From Lysobacterales bacterium (GTDB lineage Bacteria > Pseudomonadota > Gammaproteobacteria > Xanthomonadales > SZUA-5), in assembly GCA_022844165.1 (NCBI GenBank), contig JALHMH010000016.1, positions 37,672 through 101,671 on the forward strand: a stretch of DNA of 64,000 bases, given 5' to 3'. Shown one piece after another: positions 35,028 to 44,958 of this stretch; the first letter of the stretch is position 1, and every line of letters starts with the position of its first letter. The notes beneath the pieces are model-generated. The model ran no database searches. It was not told where the DNA came from and worked only from the letters and a program-made list of their open reading frames with translations. The position numbers were made by a program, and so were the translations under genes.

Positions 35028-37106
35028 ATGCATACTGCCACCATGACCGACGAGTTCCCGCAAATACCGGGCTACACCATCGAGGCCCTGCTCGGGTCTG
35101 GGGGCATGGCGACTGTTTTTCGTGCCCGGCAACTGACACTGGACCGTCCCGTGGCCATCAAGGTCATGCGCGGCGTCGGGCGCGATTCAGAAGAGTTGGC
35201 GCAGCGTTTTGAGCAAGAGGCCAAGCTGATTGCGGCACTCGATCATCCGAACATCGTGCAGATCTTCGAAGTTGCACGGACCGCCGCTGGCGAGGCCTGT
35301 TATGTCATGCCGCTGCTGGCGCACGGCGATCTCGCGGGCCGACCCAAGCCGATGGTCGAGAGCGAACTCAAGCGCATTTTGATCGCGCTGCTGGCGGCAC
35401 TTGGCCACGCGCACAATGCCGGCGTCGTGCATCGCGATGTGAAACCCGAGAATGTGCTGTTCGATTCGCGAAACACACCTTTGCTCGCCGACTTTGGTGT
35501 GGCATTCAAACAAGAAAACAGGCGCCGTTTGACGAGTTTCGGACGCACCGTGGGTTCATCGCAAACCATGAGTCCGGAGCAGGCGCGCGGCGATCCGGTC
35601 GATGGTCGCAGCGATCTCTACAGCGTTGGCTGTGTCGCCTTCGAATTGCTGACAGGAGCACCGCCTTTCGATGGCGATGAATTTCTGGCGGTTGCGCTCA
35701 AGCACCAGCAGGATCCGATTCCGCGCCTGCCGCCCTCGTTGAAGCACTGGCAGGCCTTTATCGATCGGGCGCTCGCCAAACGCGCGGAAGATCGCTTCGC
35801 CGACGCCAAATCGATGTCTGCGGCGTTGGAAGACGTCGGTCAGGCGTCGCCTGCGCGGGCACCGGTACAGACGCGCAAGACCTTCATTGTTTTGGTCGCC
35901 GTGGCGTTGACCGTCATCGCTGCACTCGCCTGGTGGCAATGGGTGCCGCGGGGCGCTCCGGCACAAGGCCGCACTCAAGCCGCACCAGACGAGATCGCGG
36001 ACGCCATTGCCGCGGGCCGTTGGTTTAATGGCGCCCGGGACGATGCTGATGCGCTGCTGGCTACGGTGTTTGCCCTGGAGCCCGTGCCGGCCGAGGCAGT
36101 CGATCAGCGCGACCAGTTATTGGCGCGCGTCACGCCCGCATTCGCCAGCGCCGACGACACGACGTTGAGCCAACGATTGCCTCACCTGAGTACGTTCATC
36201 GCTGCCACTAAAGCCGAGCAGGCACCGCCGGTGCGTGAACTGGTCACCGCACTCGAATCCCGATTGACGCCTGCCTTGAGCGCGGCGCGCGAGGCCCGCG
36301 ACCGCAAGCAAGCCGGGGCCGCGGTGGAATTGGCTGCTCTGGTACCAGCGCCATCGGCGAGCTTTGCGGAACTGCGCGATCTGGTTTCGCGCTTTCCTGC
36401 CTCTGGCGAGCCGTTCGCGGATGGTGAAGGACCACCATTGTTACTGATCCCTGGCGGCCGCATCTCGGGATTCCCCCGGCCTTTCGCGGTGACGCAGTTT
36501 GAGATTCGGCGCCAGGACTTTGCGCGTTTTATTGCCGCCACAAAGCACACGCCCGCGCGTTGTCGCGACGGCGGCCAGAGCTTGGATTGGCGCGATCCAG
36601 GTTTTACCCAGCAAGCCGACGAGCCCGTGGTGTGCATCAGCTTCAACGATGCCATTGCGTATGCCGCGTGGATGACCCAGAAAAGTGGCCGCAACTACCG
36701 TGTGCCGAGCCTGACGGAATGGCGTTCGCTGGACGCTGCTGCGCGCTCGTCAACATGCGCGAATCTGCGCGGCGAAAACGAGGCGTGCAATGACCGCTTT
36801 CGTGCCACGGCGCCGGTCGGCGGCTTTGGCGCCATCGACGCGATGCCGCGCGACCTTGCCGGTAATGTGCGTGAATGGACAAACACCTGCGAGTTCAAGG
36901 AGATCGGCGCTGTGCGTCGCGCCGTGGCCAACTTCGGGCGCTTGCTGCAGGGCAAGGAACGCGACAAAGACGGTCGCGTGTGTGTCGGCCGATACGTTGC
37001 CGGCAGTGGCTGGCGCGATAGCGCGCTCGATCGCGGCGCGAGCGCAGAAGACGACGACAGCGCCGCGATCGATCGCGGCTTTCGGCTGATTCGCGAGGTT
37101 CGCTAA
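35028..37106 (+). CDS. Membrane Ser/Thr protein kinase with FGE-sulfatase-like domain
   Basis: A 692-residue fusion. The N-terminal Hanks kinase has a glycine loop GSGGMATV, catalytic Lys45, HRDVKPEN with Asp137, and DFG at 155-157; a TM helix follows at 285-304, then an extracytoplasmic coiled region and a formylglycine-generating-enzyme/SUMF-like domain at about 470-692 (FAVTQFEIRRQDFARFI, AGNVREWTNTC). The kinase thus probably senses through the periplasmic FGE-like domain. A second ATG five codons in (35043) is possible. It is one base away from the AraC regulator gene (TAATG overlap). Confidence 0.93.
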   Translation: MHTATMTDEFPQIPGYTIEALLGSGGMATVFRARQLTLDRPVAIKVMRGVGRDSEELAQRFEQEAKLIAALDHPNIVQIFEVARTAAGEACYVMPLLAHGDLAGRPKPMVESELKRILIALLAALGHAHNAGVVHRDVKPENVLFDSRNTPLLADFGVAFKQENRRRLTSFGRTVGSSQTMSPEQARGDPVDGRSDLYSVGCVAFELLTGAPPFDGDEFLAVALKHQQDPIPRLPPSLKHWQAFIDRALAKRAEDRFADAKSMSAALEDVGQASPARAPVQTRKTFIVLVAVALTVIAALAWWQWVPRGAPAQGRTQAAPDEIADAIAAGRWFNGARDDADALLATVFALEPVPAEAVDQRDQLLARVTPAFASADDTTLSQRLPHLSTFIAATKAEQAPPVRELVTALESRLTPALSAAREARDRKQAGAAVELAALVPAPSASFAELRDLVSRFPASGEPFADGEGPPLLLIPGGRISGFPRPFAVTQFEIRRQDFARFIAATKHTPARCRDGGQSLDWRDPGFTQQADEPVVCISFNDAIAYAAWMTQKSGRNYRVPSLTEWRSLDAAARSSTCANLRGENEACNDRFRATAPVGGFGAIDAMPRDLAGNVREWTNTCEFKEIGAVRRAVANFGRLLQGKERDKDGRVCVGRYVAGSGWRDSALDRGASAEDDDSAAIDRGFRLIREVR

Positions 37107-38107
37107 TGGCTTCGCTGGTGCTGATGGCGGTCGGATTTTCGATAGGCGCGGCGATCATTCTGTTGGTGGCCTTCGCCACCGTTTATCGCGATATGGTGTT
37201 GCCAAGGCAATCGCGGATGGCTGGTTTTGTGATGCTGCTGGCGCTGATTGTCACGCAATCCTGGCACGCGCGTTTGCCCGACGCACCTTCCTATGTCTAC
37301 GTGATGTCGCTTTGGGCACATGCGAGCGGCTTCTATTGGCTGTTCCTGGGCGTGTTGCGCCCGCCTCAACTATGGTCGTGGTGGGAGTGGTATGCACCAC
37401 CGGCCACGCTGCTGCTTCTGATGTCGCTTCCCACGAGCATCGCAGTGCCATTGGCGATGACCTATGGAACCGCGGGTGCCGTGCACCTGGGTGTGCTGTT
37501 GGTGCGGCTTGGCCCGGTGCGACGCTGGTTTTTGTTGGAGCGCAACGTTTTGGTCCTGTTTGCCGGGATGGGGGCCGGCATCGCGCTGCTCGGCGGGGCG
37601 TATCCGTGGCTCGGTTGGCAGATTTTCTTTTCGGCCTATGCGGTGCTGCTCGCCCTTGGCTTTGCACTCGTGCTGCTGTTGCTGCTGCGGTTTCCCGATC
37701 TGACGCAAAAGACCCAAGAGGCGGTGCGCACATCTTATGCGGTGTCGACGCTCAGCAATGTCGATCGTCGTGCGGCCGTGGACAAGATCAAAGCGCTGTT
37801 CGAGGACGAACATGTGTATCGCAACGAGAACCTCGACCTGGCGACGCTGGCCGGGATGGCGAACTTGACGCCGCACCAAACCTCGGAGCTGATCAATACC
37901 GAGATGGCGATGAGTTTTTCACGGCTGTTGCGGCACTACCGGATCGAAGCCGCCAAACGCATGTTGATCGAAGAACGCCGCGCATCGGTGCTCAGCGTCG
38001 GGATGGCGGTCGGCTTCAATTCCACCTCAAATTTTTATGCGGCGTTCAAGGAATTGACCGCGACAGTTCCGAGTCAATTCCGGAAAGATCATTCTGGAGA
38101 CCCATAA
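37106..38107 (+). CDS. AraC-family regulator with membrane domain
   Basis: A 333-residue protein with about six or seven hydrophobic helices in residues 5-205 followed by a linker (DLTQKTQEAVRTS) and an AraC/XylS DNA-binding domain from about 240: DLATLAGMANLTPHQTSELI (first HTH) and SVGMAVGFNSTSNFYAAFKEL (as VGMAVGFNSTSNFYAAFKEL). The membrane part may act as a sensor. It overlaps the kinase stop by two bases, so signal transduction through the kinase to this regulator is plausible. Confidence 0.9.
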   Translation: MASLVLMAVGFSIGAAIILLVAFATVYRDMVLPRQSRMAGFVMLLALIVTQSWHARLPDAPSYVYVMSLWAHASGFYWLFLGVLRPPQLWSWWEWYAPPATLLLLMSLPTSIAVPLAMTYGTAGAVHLGVLLVRLGPVRRWFLLERNVLVLFAGMGAGIALLGGAYPWLGWQIFFSAYAVLLALGFALVLLLLLRFPDLTQKTQEAVRTSYAVSTLSNVDRRAAVDKIKALFEDEHVYRNENLDLATLAGMANLTPHQTSELINTEMAMSFSRLLRHYRIEAAKRMLIEERRASVLSVGMAVGFNSTSNFYAAFKELTATVPSQFRKDHSGDP

Positions 38108-38233
38108 GCCATTGATTTTCAGGCCTCAAGAAAGAACTTGGTCCGGAATGATCGAAGCGGACGTTTAGCGCGGACGAGGCACGGAGACTTCCGACTGCCG
38201 GGCTGTTCCGGCGCAAGAAGCGGAAGAACGACC

Positions 38234-38629
38234 ATGTTTGAATTGGCCTATGCCCTGTATCTGATCGCCTCCATTGGCATGACCATTTGGGTGGCACGCG
38301 TGCTGTCGTCGAGTGGCGAGAACTTTCTGGTACGCTGTTTTGGTCAGGACGTCGAGTTGGCGCGATCGACCAACCGACTGCTGGTCATCGGCTTTTATCT
38401 CGTCAACATCGGCTTTATCTGTCTGCGGCTCAAGAGCCCAGGCTTGGTCGACGCTGCGCTGATTCCCGCCGTGGGTTCGAGTGTTGGCCTGTCGGTGCTG
38501 GTGCTGGGCGGCATGCATTTTTTTAACATGGCGATGATTGCCCGCTACGGGCGCCTCGTGAACAGCTGGCTGGCCGAACGCAAGAACGCTGAAGAGTACC
38601 TCGCCGCGGTTGCCAGCCAGCGCAAATAG
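38234..38629 (+). CDS. Predicted membrane protein of unknown function
   Basis: A 131-residue protein with three or four helices (LAYALYLIASIGMTIWVARV, LLVIGFYLVNIGFICLRL, SVGLSVLVLGGMHFFNMAMI) and a charged C-terminal end. It probably belongs to a transcription unit with the kinase and AraC genes but is separated from them by 126 bases. No family was recognised with confidence. Confidence 0.7.
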   Translation: MFELAYALYLIASIGMTIWVARVLSSSGENFLVRCFGQDVELARSTNRLLVIGFYLVNIGFICLRLKSPGLVDAALIPAVGSSVGLSVLVLGGMHFFNMAMIARYGRLVNSWLAERKNAEEYLAAVASQRK

Positions 38630-38770
38630 GCCCAGACGGTTGCGGCACCGTCCTCGGCGCGCCACACGCTGGGGCGGCGCCCGGCCCGTTTCTGAGCGGA
38701 TCATTCACGGCTGACGACCCGTAACAACCGAGCCCTAGGCTGTGGACTATTCTCGAGGATTAACTCTATT

Positions 38771-41464
38771 GTGATGGAAAGTAGGATGAGCCAAAGCGAA
38801 GCATCAACGACTCACGCTGCCGTTGCCTGGGCCACTGCGGCGACCCCCGGGACCCGCGATGCACTGGCGCGCGCTCAGGCGCGTGGCAACGCATCCATTG
38901 CCGACAGCAACACGCGTCGTGCCGCCTACCACGCCTCGCAATCGGACCAACATCGGGCGCGCTGGCCACTGCAGTTATTGCCCAACTTCGACGCAGACTT
39001 CGCAGGGATCGCCAAAGCCATCGCCGATCCGAACCCGCAGGCGATTCAGAATGCCACCGATGAGCGCGAGCGGATCGAACTCATCCGGCCCATGCTGAAC
39101 GCGCTCGCTGCGGATCCGGACATCACGTTGCCGGCGCTGCTGAAGGTGATCCGCTGGTTCAATCTGCTGAGTTTGCAGCAGGGTTCAGTGCATCACGATC
39201 TATCTCGTTTCATCAATGCCCGCATTGCCGCGCTGGCGTCACCGACGCTCGCCGAATTGGGCGATGCGCTGGTCGACATGGGTTTGTCGGCGTACCGCAT
39301 CATTCTGGCCATGGTCGGCACCTGGTCGCGTCTGGCGCAAGCCGCGCCCGTTGCCACGGGGTTGACGTTCTACCGCAGACACGTCGATGCGCTGGTTGGT
39401 TGTTTCGAGCCATCGATCTTGAGCCATGATTCAGTCGACCGTCGCGCGTTGTACCGCATTTTCGCAGGCTTCGACGATCCGCCTGCGGCGCTGGTCGATC
39501 GCATTTTCGAGCTCGCCTTGGGCAGCGGTAAAACCGAACGTGGGCCAGCGCAGGCGGCGCTCGAAACCGATCCGGCTCATCTAACACGCATCGTTGCCGC
39601 ATTGGCCGATGGCAAAGCGGAGACGCGTACGCAAGCGGCGGCCTGGCTCGGACGGATGCGCTATCTGCCGGCGCTGTCGGCACTCGAAAAAGCCGTGCGC
39701 AGCGAGAAGAACGACCTGGCGAAGGGGGCTTTGCTCGATGCTTTGCAGCGCCTGGGTCAACCAGTGTCGGCCTACGTCGATCGCACAGTGTTGCTCAAAG
39801 ATGCGCAGAAGCTGCTGGCCAAACCGATCCCTGCGGAATTGAGTTGGGTGGTTTGGGACACTATGCCAGCGGTGCGCTGGGCAGACAGCCTTGCGCCGGT
39901 CGATGCCGATGTGCTGCGCTACCTGATCGTCAATGCCTGCAAACAGAAAACGCCCGAACCGAACGCCGTATTACGCAAGTACAGCGAGCTGTTCGAGGAG
40001 AGCGATCGTGCGCGCTTTGGCGAATGGGTACTCGCCTCGTGGATCGCGGCCGATTCGAAACCGGATCCGTACCACGTGATTGAACGCAACGCGCAGAGGA
40101 ATGCTCAGTCGATGCACGCCCACTATCAGCGCAGCGCGGCAGCAGACGACCCGATCCGAGCCCGCACCGTCGAGCAGTGGTATGCCCGTTATCTCGCCGA
40201 GTTCGCCAAACAGCCGGTGGGCTCGGAAATCGCCAGCAAGGGCGTGCTCGCTGTCGCCGCAGCCTGCGGCAGCGCCGCGTTGGCCCCGCCCGTGGCGCGT
40301 TATCTCAAAGACTACTACGGCACGCGCGCCGCGCAATGCAAAGCGTTGATCGCGATGCTCGCCTGGGTGGCGCATCCGAGCGCGGTGCAGTTGATGTTGG
40401 CGATCGGCAAACGCTTCCGCACCAAGGGCATCCAGGAAGAAGCCAACAAGCAGGCATTGCTGCTGGCCGAGCGCAACGACTGGACGCTGGACGAATTGGC
40501 CGACCGTACCGTTCCGACCGGTGGACTGGACGACGACGGCGTACTTGAACTGAGCTTCGGCGAACGCGTTTTTAGTGCGGTGCTCAAGCCTGACGCGAAA
40601 GCTGGCCTGAAACTGGAATTGCGCAACCCCGATGGCAAGACCATTGCCGCACTGCCCGATCCGCGCGCCGACGACGATGCCGAACTGGCGGCCAGCGCGA
40701 AAAAGAATCTGGCGCTCGCCAAAAAAGAAATCAAGACTGCGATCGACGCCCAGAGCCAGCGCCTCTATGAAGCGCTATGCACCGCCCGCACCTGGCGTTT
40801 CGAGGTCTTCGATCGCTATCTGCATCGGCACCCGCTTATGAGCCACCTGGTGCAACGCCTGGTTTGGTGTACGACCGATGGTCTGAGCTTCAGACCAATG
40901 GCCGATGGCAGCCTGAGCGGCAACGACGACAGTGCAGTTGCCATCGCCGCCGATGCAGAAATTCGGATCGCCAACGATTTGTGGTTAGATGATGCGACGA
41001 TGAGCGCCTGGCAGCAGCATTTGAGCGACTACGAGATCAAACCGCTGTTCCAGCAGTTCGGAAAGGGTCGCTATGCGCCAGCCGACGCCAGGGCCAATGC
41101 GCTGACCGATGCCAAGGGCGTGGTGATGGACGCGTTCACGCTGCGTGGGCGCATGGCCAAGCTCGGCTTCTCGCGTGGGCCCGTCGAAGATGGCCCAAGT
41201 TTCAATACCTACGAAAAGCGTTTACCAAGCCTGCGTCTGGGTGTGATTCTGGAGTTCTCAGGCAACTCGATGCCCGAGGAGAATCGCAAGGTCGCGCTGA
41301 TCGAGATGCGCTTCGTGCGCCTGGGTGAATTGCAATATCAGATGCAAACGCTCGCCTTGGGCGACGTGCCTCCCGTTCTGCTGGCTGAGAGCTATTACGA
41401 CTTGAAGACGCTGGCACGCGATGGCGTGCTTGATCCGCAATGGCGGGAACGCTACGACCACTGA
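38771..41464 (+). CDS. DUF4132 protein, YehI-like (MoxR/VWA cluster gene 1)
   Basis: An 897-residue cytoplasmic protein. The N-terminal 400 residues are alpha-helical, repeat-like (HEAT-type), and the DUF4132 core is at about 560-760 (GVLELSFGERVFSAVLKPD, ARTWRFEVFDRYLHRHP, HLVQRLVWCTTDG). It resembles E. coli YehI/MolR. GTG at 38771 is used; ATGs at 38774 and 38786 are alternatives. Its stop is 13 bases before the MoxR ATPase gene. Function unknown; its presence in the cluster suggests an adaptor or substrate-binding role. Confidence 0.87.
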   Translation: MMESRMSQSEASTTHAAVAWATAATPGTRDALARAQARGNASIADSNTRRAAYHASQSDQHRARWPLQLLPNFDADFAGIAKAIADPNPQAIQNATDERERIELIRPMLNALAADPDITLPALLKVIRWFNLLSLQQGSVHHDLSRFINARIAALASPTLAELGDALVDMGLSAYRIILAMVGTWSRLAQAAPVATGLTFYRRHVDALVGCFEPSILSHDSVDRRALYRIFAGFDDPPAALVDRIFELALGSGKTERGPAQAALETDPAHLTRIVAALADGKAETRTQAAAWLGRMRYLPALSALEKAVRSEKNDLAKGALLDALQRLGQPVSAYVDRTVLLKDAQKLLAKPIPAELSWVVWDTMPAVRWADSLAPVDADVLRYLIVNACKQKTPEPNAVLRKYSELFEESDRARFGEWVLASWIAADSKPDPYHVIERNAQRNAQSMHAHYQRSAAADDPIRARTVEQWYARYLAEFAKQPVGSEIASKGVLAVAAACGSAALAPPVARYLKDYYGTRAAQCKALIAMLAWVAHPSAVQLMLAIGKRFRTKGIQEEANKQALLLAERNDWTLDELADRTVPTGGLDDDGVLELSFGERVFSAVLKPDAKAGLKLELRNPDGKTIAALPDPRADDDAELAASAKKNLALAKKEIKTAIDAQSQRLYEALCTARTWRFEVFDRYLHRHPLMSHLVQRLVWCTTDGLSFRPMADGSLSGNDDSAVAIAADAEIRIANDLWLDDATMSAWQQHLSDYEIKPLFQQFGKGRYAPADARANALTDAKGVVMDAFTLRGRMAKLGFSRGPVEDGPSFNTYEKRLPSLRLGVILEFSGNSMPEENRKVALIEMRFVRLGELQYQMQTLALGDVPPVLLAESYYDLKTLARDGVLDPQWRERYDH

Positions 41465-41477
41465 GACCGATCAGACG

Positions 41478-42566
41478 ATGGATCCAACAAAAAAACGCGT
41501 TCTGCGCGCGCCAGCCGAGGATGTTTATGCCGGGCAGCTGGCGCAGATCGCTGCGAGCGATCGCGACGCGCGTCCCGCTGGCTGGCGGTTGTCGCCGCGC
41601 GCGGTGCGCCGCTTCGTACTGGGTGATACCACGCTCGGCATCGCGCGCAAGTTTTACGGCGACGATGCTTTGGTCGATCGCTGCATCGTCACACTGATGA
41701 GTCACCGCGGACTGTTATTGGTCGGTGAGCCGGGTACCGCGAAGTCGATGCTCTCCGAACTGCTCGCTGCGGCGATCAGCGGCGATTCGACGTGCACCAT
41801 TCAAGGCACCTCGGGTAGCAACGAGGATCAGATCAAATACGGCTGGAACTATGCGCTGCTGCTGGCCGAAGGCCCGAGCGAACGCGCGCTGGTGCCCGGA
41901 CCGATGCATCGCGCGATGCAGCGCGGCGCGATGTGCCGCTTCGAAGAGTTGACCCGCGTGCAGCCGGAAATCGCAGATTGTTTGATCAGCCTGCTGTCCG
42001 ACAAGGCCATGCAGATTCCGGAACTCGGCGAGTCGACTTTGTTCGCCGCGCCAGGGTTCAACGTGATCGCCACAGCCAACATCCGCGACCGCGGCGTCAA
42101 CGAAATGTCCTCTGCTTTGAAGCGCCGCTTCAATTTCGAAACGGTCAAACCGATTGCCGATCGCCAGCTGGAGATGCGACTGATCCGCGAGCAAACCCAG
42201 GCGCTGCTCGATGAAGCGGCCATCGATCTGCAACTCAATAGCGATGTCGTCGAGCTGCTGGTCACCGCGTTCGCCGATTTGCGCAACGGGGTCAGTGCCG
42301 AAGGCATCGCCATCGAAAAGCCGACGGCCGTGATGTCTTCCGCCGAAGCGGTAGCCGTGGGTTATGCGGCCGCGCTGGATGCCTATTACTTCGCTGATGG
42401 TGATTTGCACGGCGGCCATGTCGGCAGGCAACTGATCGGCACGGTGCTCAAAGATGAGCCAACGGATGGCGCCAAGCTCAAGCACTACTTCGACGTGATC
42501 GTCAAAGCACGTGCGCAAACGCAGGCGCCGTGGCGACAAATGCTCGCAGCCCGCGCCGAGCTGTAG
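41478..42566 (+). CDS. MoxR-family AAA+ ATPase, YehL-like
   Basis: A 362-residue AAA+ ATPase. Walker A GEPGTAKS at 83-90; the Walker B region reads CRFEELTR with E156-E157 in place of the usual Asp-Glu, as I recall for the YehL branch of MoxR; sensor 1 Asn201 in IATANIRDRG; arginine finger in LKRRFNF. MoxR ATPases usually act with VWA proteins as metal-insertion or assembly chaperones. It is preceded by the DUF4132 gene and followed 13 bases later by the DUF5682 gene. Confidence 0.92.
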   Translation: MDPTKKRVLRAPAEDVYAGQLAQIAASDRDARPAGWRLSPRAVRRFVLGDTTLGIARKFYGDDALVDRCIVTLMSHRGLLLVGEPGTAKSMLSELLAAAISGDSTCTIQGTSGSNEDQIKYGWNYALLLAEGPSERALVPGPMHRAMQRGAMCRFEELTRVQPEIADCLISLLSDKAMQIPELGESTLFAAPGFNVIATANIRDRGVNEMSSALKRRFNFETVKPIADRQLEMRLIREQTQALLDEAAIDLQLNSDVVELLVTAFADLRNGVSAEGIAIEKPTAVMSSAEAVAVGYAAALDAYYFADGDLHGGHVGRQLIGTVLKDEPTDGAKLKHYFDVIVKARAQTQAPWRQMLAARAEL

Positions 42567-42579
42567 TCGGCCCGGCGTC

Positions 42580-44958
42580 ATGAGCGCGCTGCCCGACTAT
42601 CGCCAGCAAGCGCGTACGCTGATTGGCGATCGCGCCATCGTGTTTCCAATCCGCCACCATAGCCCGGCGTGTGCATTGCAACTCGCGGCTTTGATGCGCG
42701 TTCGGCCGCCAGCGGAAATCCTGATCGAAGGACCGGCGGATTTCACATCGCTGCTGCCGGCGCTGGCGCACAGCGAAGCGCGCCCGCCGCTGGCGATCTA
42801 TGCCTATCAAATTGCAAAAGACGGCGCGCGGCGTGCTGCCTACTATCCGTTCGCCGAATGCTCGCCCGAATGGGTGGCGCTGCGCTTCGCTGCCGAACAC
42901 GGAATTCCGTGCCGTTTCGTGGATCTGCCGTTTGCGGCAACGGCGGCTGACGAACCACAAGAGCGATCGCTACAGGACGAGCGCCACTTGCAGCGCAGCG
43001 CGCATTTGGCGTTACTTGCATCGCGCCTCGGCTGCCGCGACCACGAGGAACTTTGGGAGCACCTGTTCGAGATTCCGGCGCCGAGCCTGAGTCTCGCGGA
43101 GCACGTGGCGCGAATTCTGGCCTATTGCGAGCTGGCGCGTCGCGACTACACGCAGACCGATCTGTTCGCCGATGGCACGCTGGCGCGTGAAGCGTATATG
43201 GCGGATGAGCTCCAGCAGGCGCTGGCTCGGCAAGCGTCGTCGGACGCGCCGGTTTTGTTAGTGCTCGGCGGCTTTCACGCGCTGGCTGTGTTGCAGGCCG
43301 ACACACCAGCGCCGCGGCCGCTCAAGCCGCGCGCGCTGCATGACAGCGGCGCCGCACTCATTCCGTTCTCGCAGCAGCGGCTCGATCGGCTGAACGGTTA
43401 CGCCGCCGGTATGAGCGCGCCTGGCTGGCATCATCATCTGTATCTCACGCTGCGCGGGAAACTGCTCTGGACGCCAGCGCAGTTGCGCCGTGTGCGCGCA
43501 CAGCAAGCGCTATCGCTTCTGCTGCGGCTGGCTGAGGACGTGCGTGAGCGTCGCGCCCTGCCGATGCCGACTGTGCGCGCCGCGCTGGACCACGCCCAGG
43601 GTCTCGCGGTGCTGCGTCAGCGCGGCGCCATTGCGCGCGAGGATGTGCGCGATGCGGTGCGCAGCAACTATCTTCAGGGCGACGACGATCTCGATGCGGA
43701 CAACATGCTGTCCGCGCTGGACGCATTGATGACTGGCAGCGGCATGGGCCAGGTGCCGCGCGATACCGGCACGGTGCCCTTGCTGCGCGATTTCATGACG
43801 CGCGCTCACGTCTGCCGCCTGAAGCTGGATGGCATCGAGGCCCGGCAAACCTCGCTGCAGCTGTATCGGCGCCCGACGCACCGTCGCACCTCGCAGTTGC
43901 TGCACGCCAGTTTGCTGCTCGGGATACCGTTTGCGATCAAGCTCGCCGGACCCTCGATCGCGCAGGCGGTGGACCTCGGCCGCGCCACTGAGCGCTGGCA
44001 ATATCAATACACGCCAGCCACGGCAGCGGCGATCGTCGAGGCTTCCGTGCATGGTCCCTCAGTCGAAGAAGCACTGCGCCATGCCTTCGCGCGGCAACTC
44101 GACCAGGCGCTGGCGCGCGGCGAGGCGCGCTCGGCCGCGGCAGCCGTGCGCTGGCTGGAGAAGGCGTGCCTGGCGGGACTAAAAGCGACGCTGCCGCAAC
44201 TCGCGGAACTGGTGCAACAGGCGCTGCTCGATGATGCGGCGGTTCCATCGCTCGCCCAGGCGGTGGTCGCACTGCATCGTATGCTGCGCTCTGAGGCGCT
44301 CGACGAGGATCGCCTGACGTCGCTGCCACCGCTGCTCACGCGTGCCTGGCAACGCGCGCTGCATTTGTCACAGCTGCCCGGCGCCAGCGGCGATTCTGAA
44401 GCCTGTGCGTCGGCACTGGTCGAGTTGCGCGTGGTCGCTGAGACTTCACCACAACTCGTCGATCGGGATCTGCTCGATGAAGCGCTCCGATATCTCGCCG
44501 ATGCGCATCCCTCGCCCTTGGTACGAGGTTGCGCGGTGGCGCTCGCGTACGCTCGCGACGTGTTCGACGAAACGCAGCTGCAGTTGCGCTTGCGTGGCCA
44601 CCTGGCTGGCACACTGGCGCCGGGCGATGCCGTTTCCTTTCTACGCGGCGTGCTCGGCGCCACGCGTGAACTCGCCTGGCAACAGGCAGCGTTAATTGAG
44701 ACCATCGATACGCTGTTGCGTAGCTGGGATGACGCCAGCTTTGTGCATTATCTGCCGGAGCTGCGGTTGGCCTTCTGCGAATTGACGCCGCACGAAACCG
44801 ATCGCGTTGCTGCAGCTGTCAGCGCGCACATCGGCGGCGAGGTGGTGCCGGAGTTCGGTGCCATCGACGCGCTGGACTTGCAGCGTTTGCTGGCCGCCGA
44901 TCTCGCCGCGCAGCAGCGCCTCGCGGCGGATGGGCTGAGCCATTGGTGGCCGGCATGA
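42580..44958 (+). CDS. DUF5682 protein, YehM-like
   Basis: A 792-residue protein with the N-terminal motif FPIRHHSPACALQLAALM and EILIEGPADFTSLLP typical of DUF5682 (YehM), and an extended alpha-helical remainder. ATG at 42580 (MSALPDYRQ) fits the family; the frame is open upstream. It overlaps the VWA gene by ATGA. The N-terminal half resembles an erythromycin-esterase/ChaN-like fold only superficially; no enzyme activity is assigned. Confidence 0.86.
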   Translation: MSALPDYRQQARTLIGDRAIVFPIRHHSPACALQLAALMRVRPPAEILIEGPADFTSLLPALAHSEARPPLAIYAYQIAKDGARRAAYYPFAECSPEWVALRFAAEHGIPCRFVDLPFAATAADEPQERSLQDERHLQRSAHLALLASRLGCRDHEELWEHLFEIPAPSLSLAEHVARILAYCELARRDYTQTDLFADGTLAREAYMADELQQALARQASSDAPVLLVLGGFHALAVLQADTPAPRPLKPRALHDSGAALIPFSQQRLDRLNGYAAGMSAPGWHHHLYLTLRGKLLWTPAQLRRVRAQQALSLLLRLAEDVRERRALPMPTVRAALDHAQGLAVLRQRGAIAREDVRDAVRSNYLQGDDDLDADNMLSALDALMTGSGMGQVPRDTGTVPLLRDFMTRAHVCRLKLDGIEARQTSLQLYRRPTHRRTSQLLHASLLLGIPFAIKLAGPSIAQAVDLGRATERWQYQYTPATAAAIVEASVHGPSVEEALRHAFARQLDQALARGEARSAAAAVRWLEKACLAGLKATLPQLAELVQQALLDDAAVPSLAQAVVALHRMLRSEALDEDRLTSLPPLLTRAWQRALHLSQLPGASGDSEACASALVELRVVAETSPQLVDRDLLDEALRYLADAHPSPLVRGCAVALAYARDVFDETQLQLRLRGHLAGTLAPGDAVSFLRGVLGATRELAWQQAALIETIDTLLRSWDDASFVHYLPELRLAFCELTPHETDRVAAAVSAHIGGEVVPEFGAIDALDLQRLLAADLAAQQRLAADGLSHWWPA

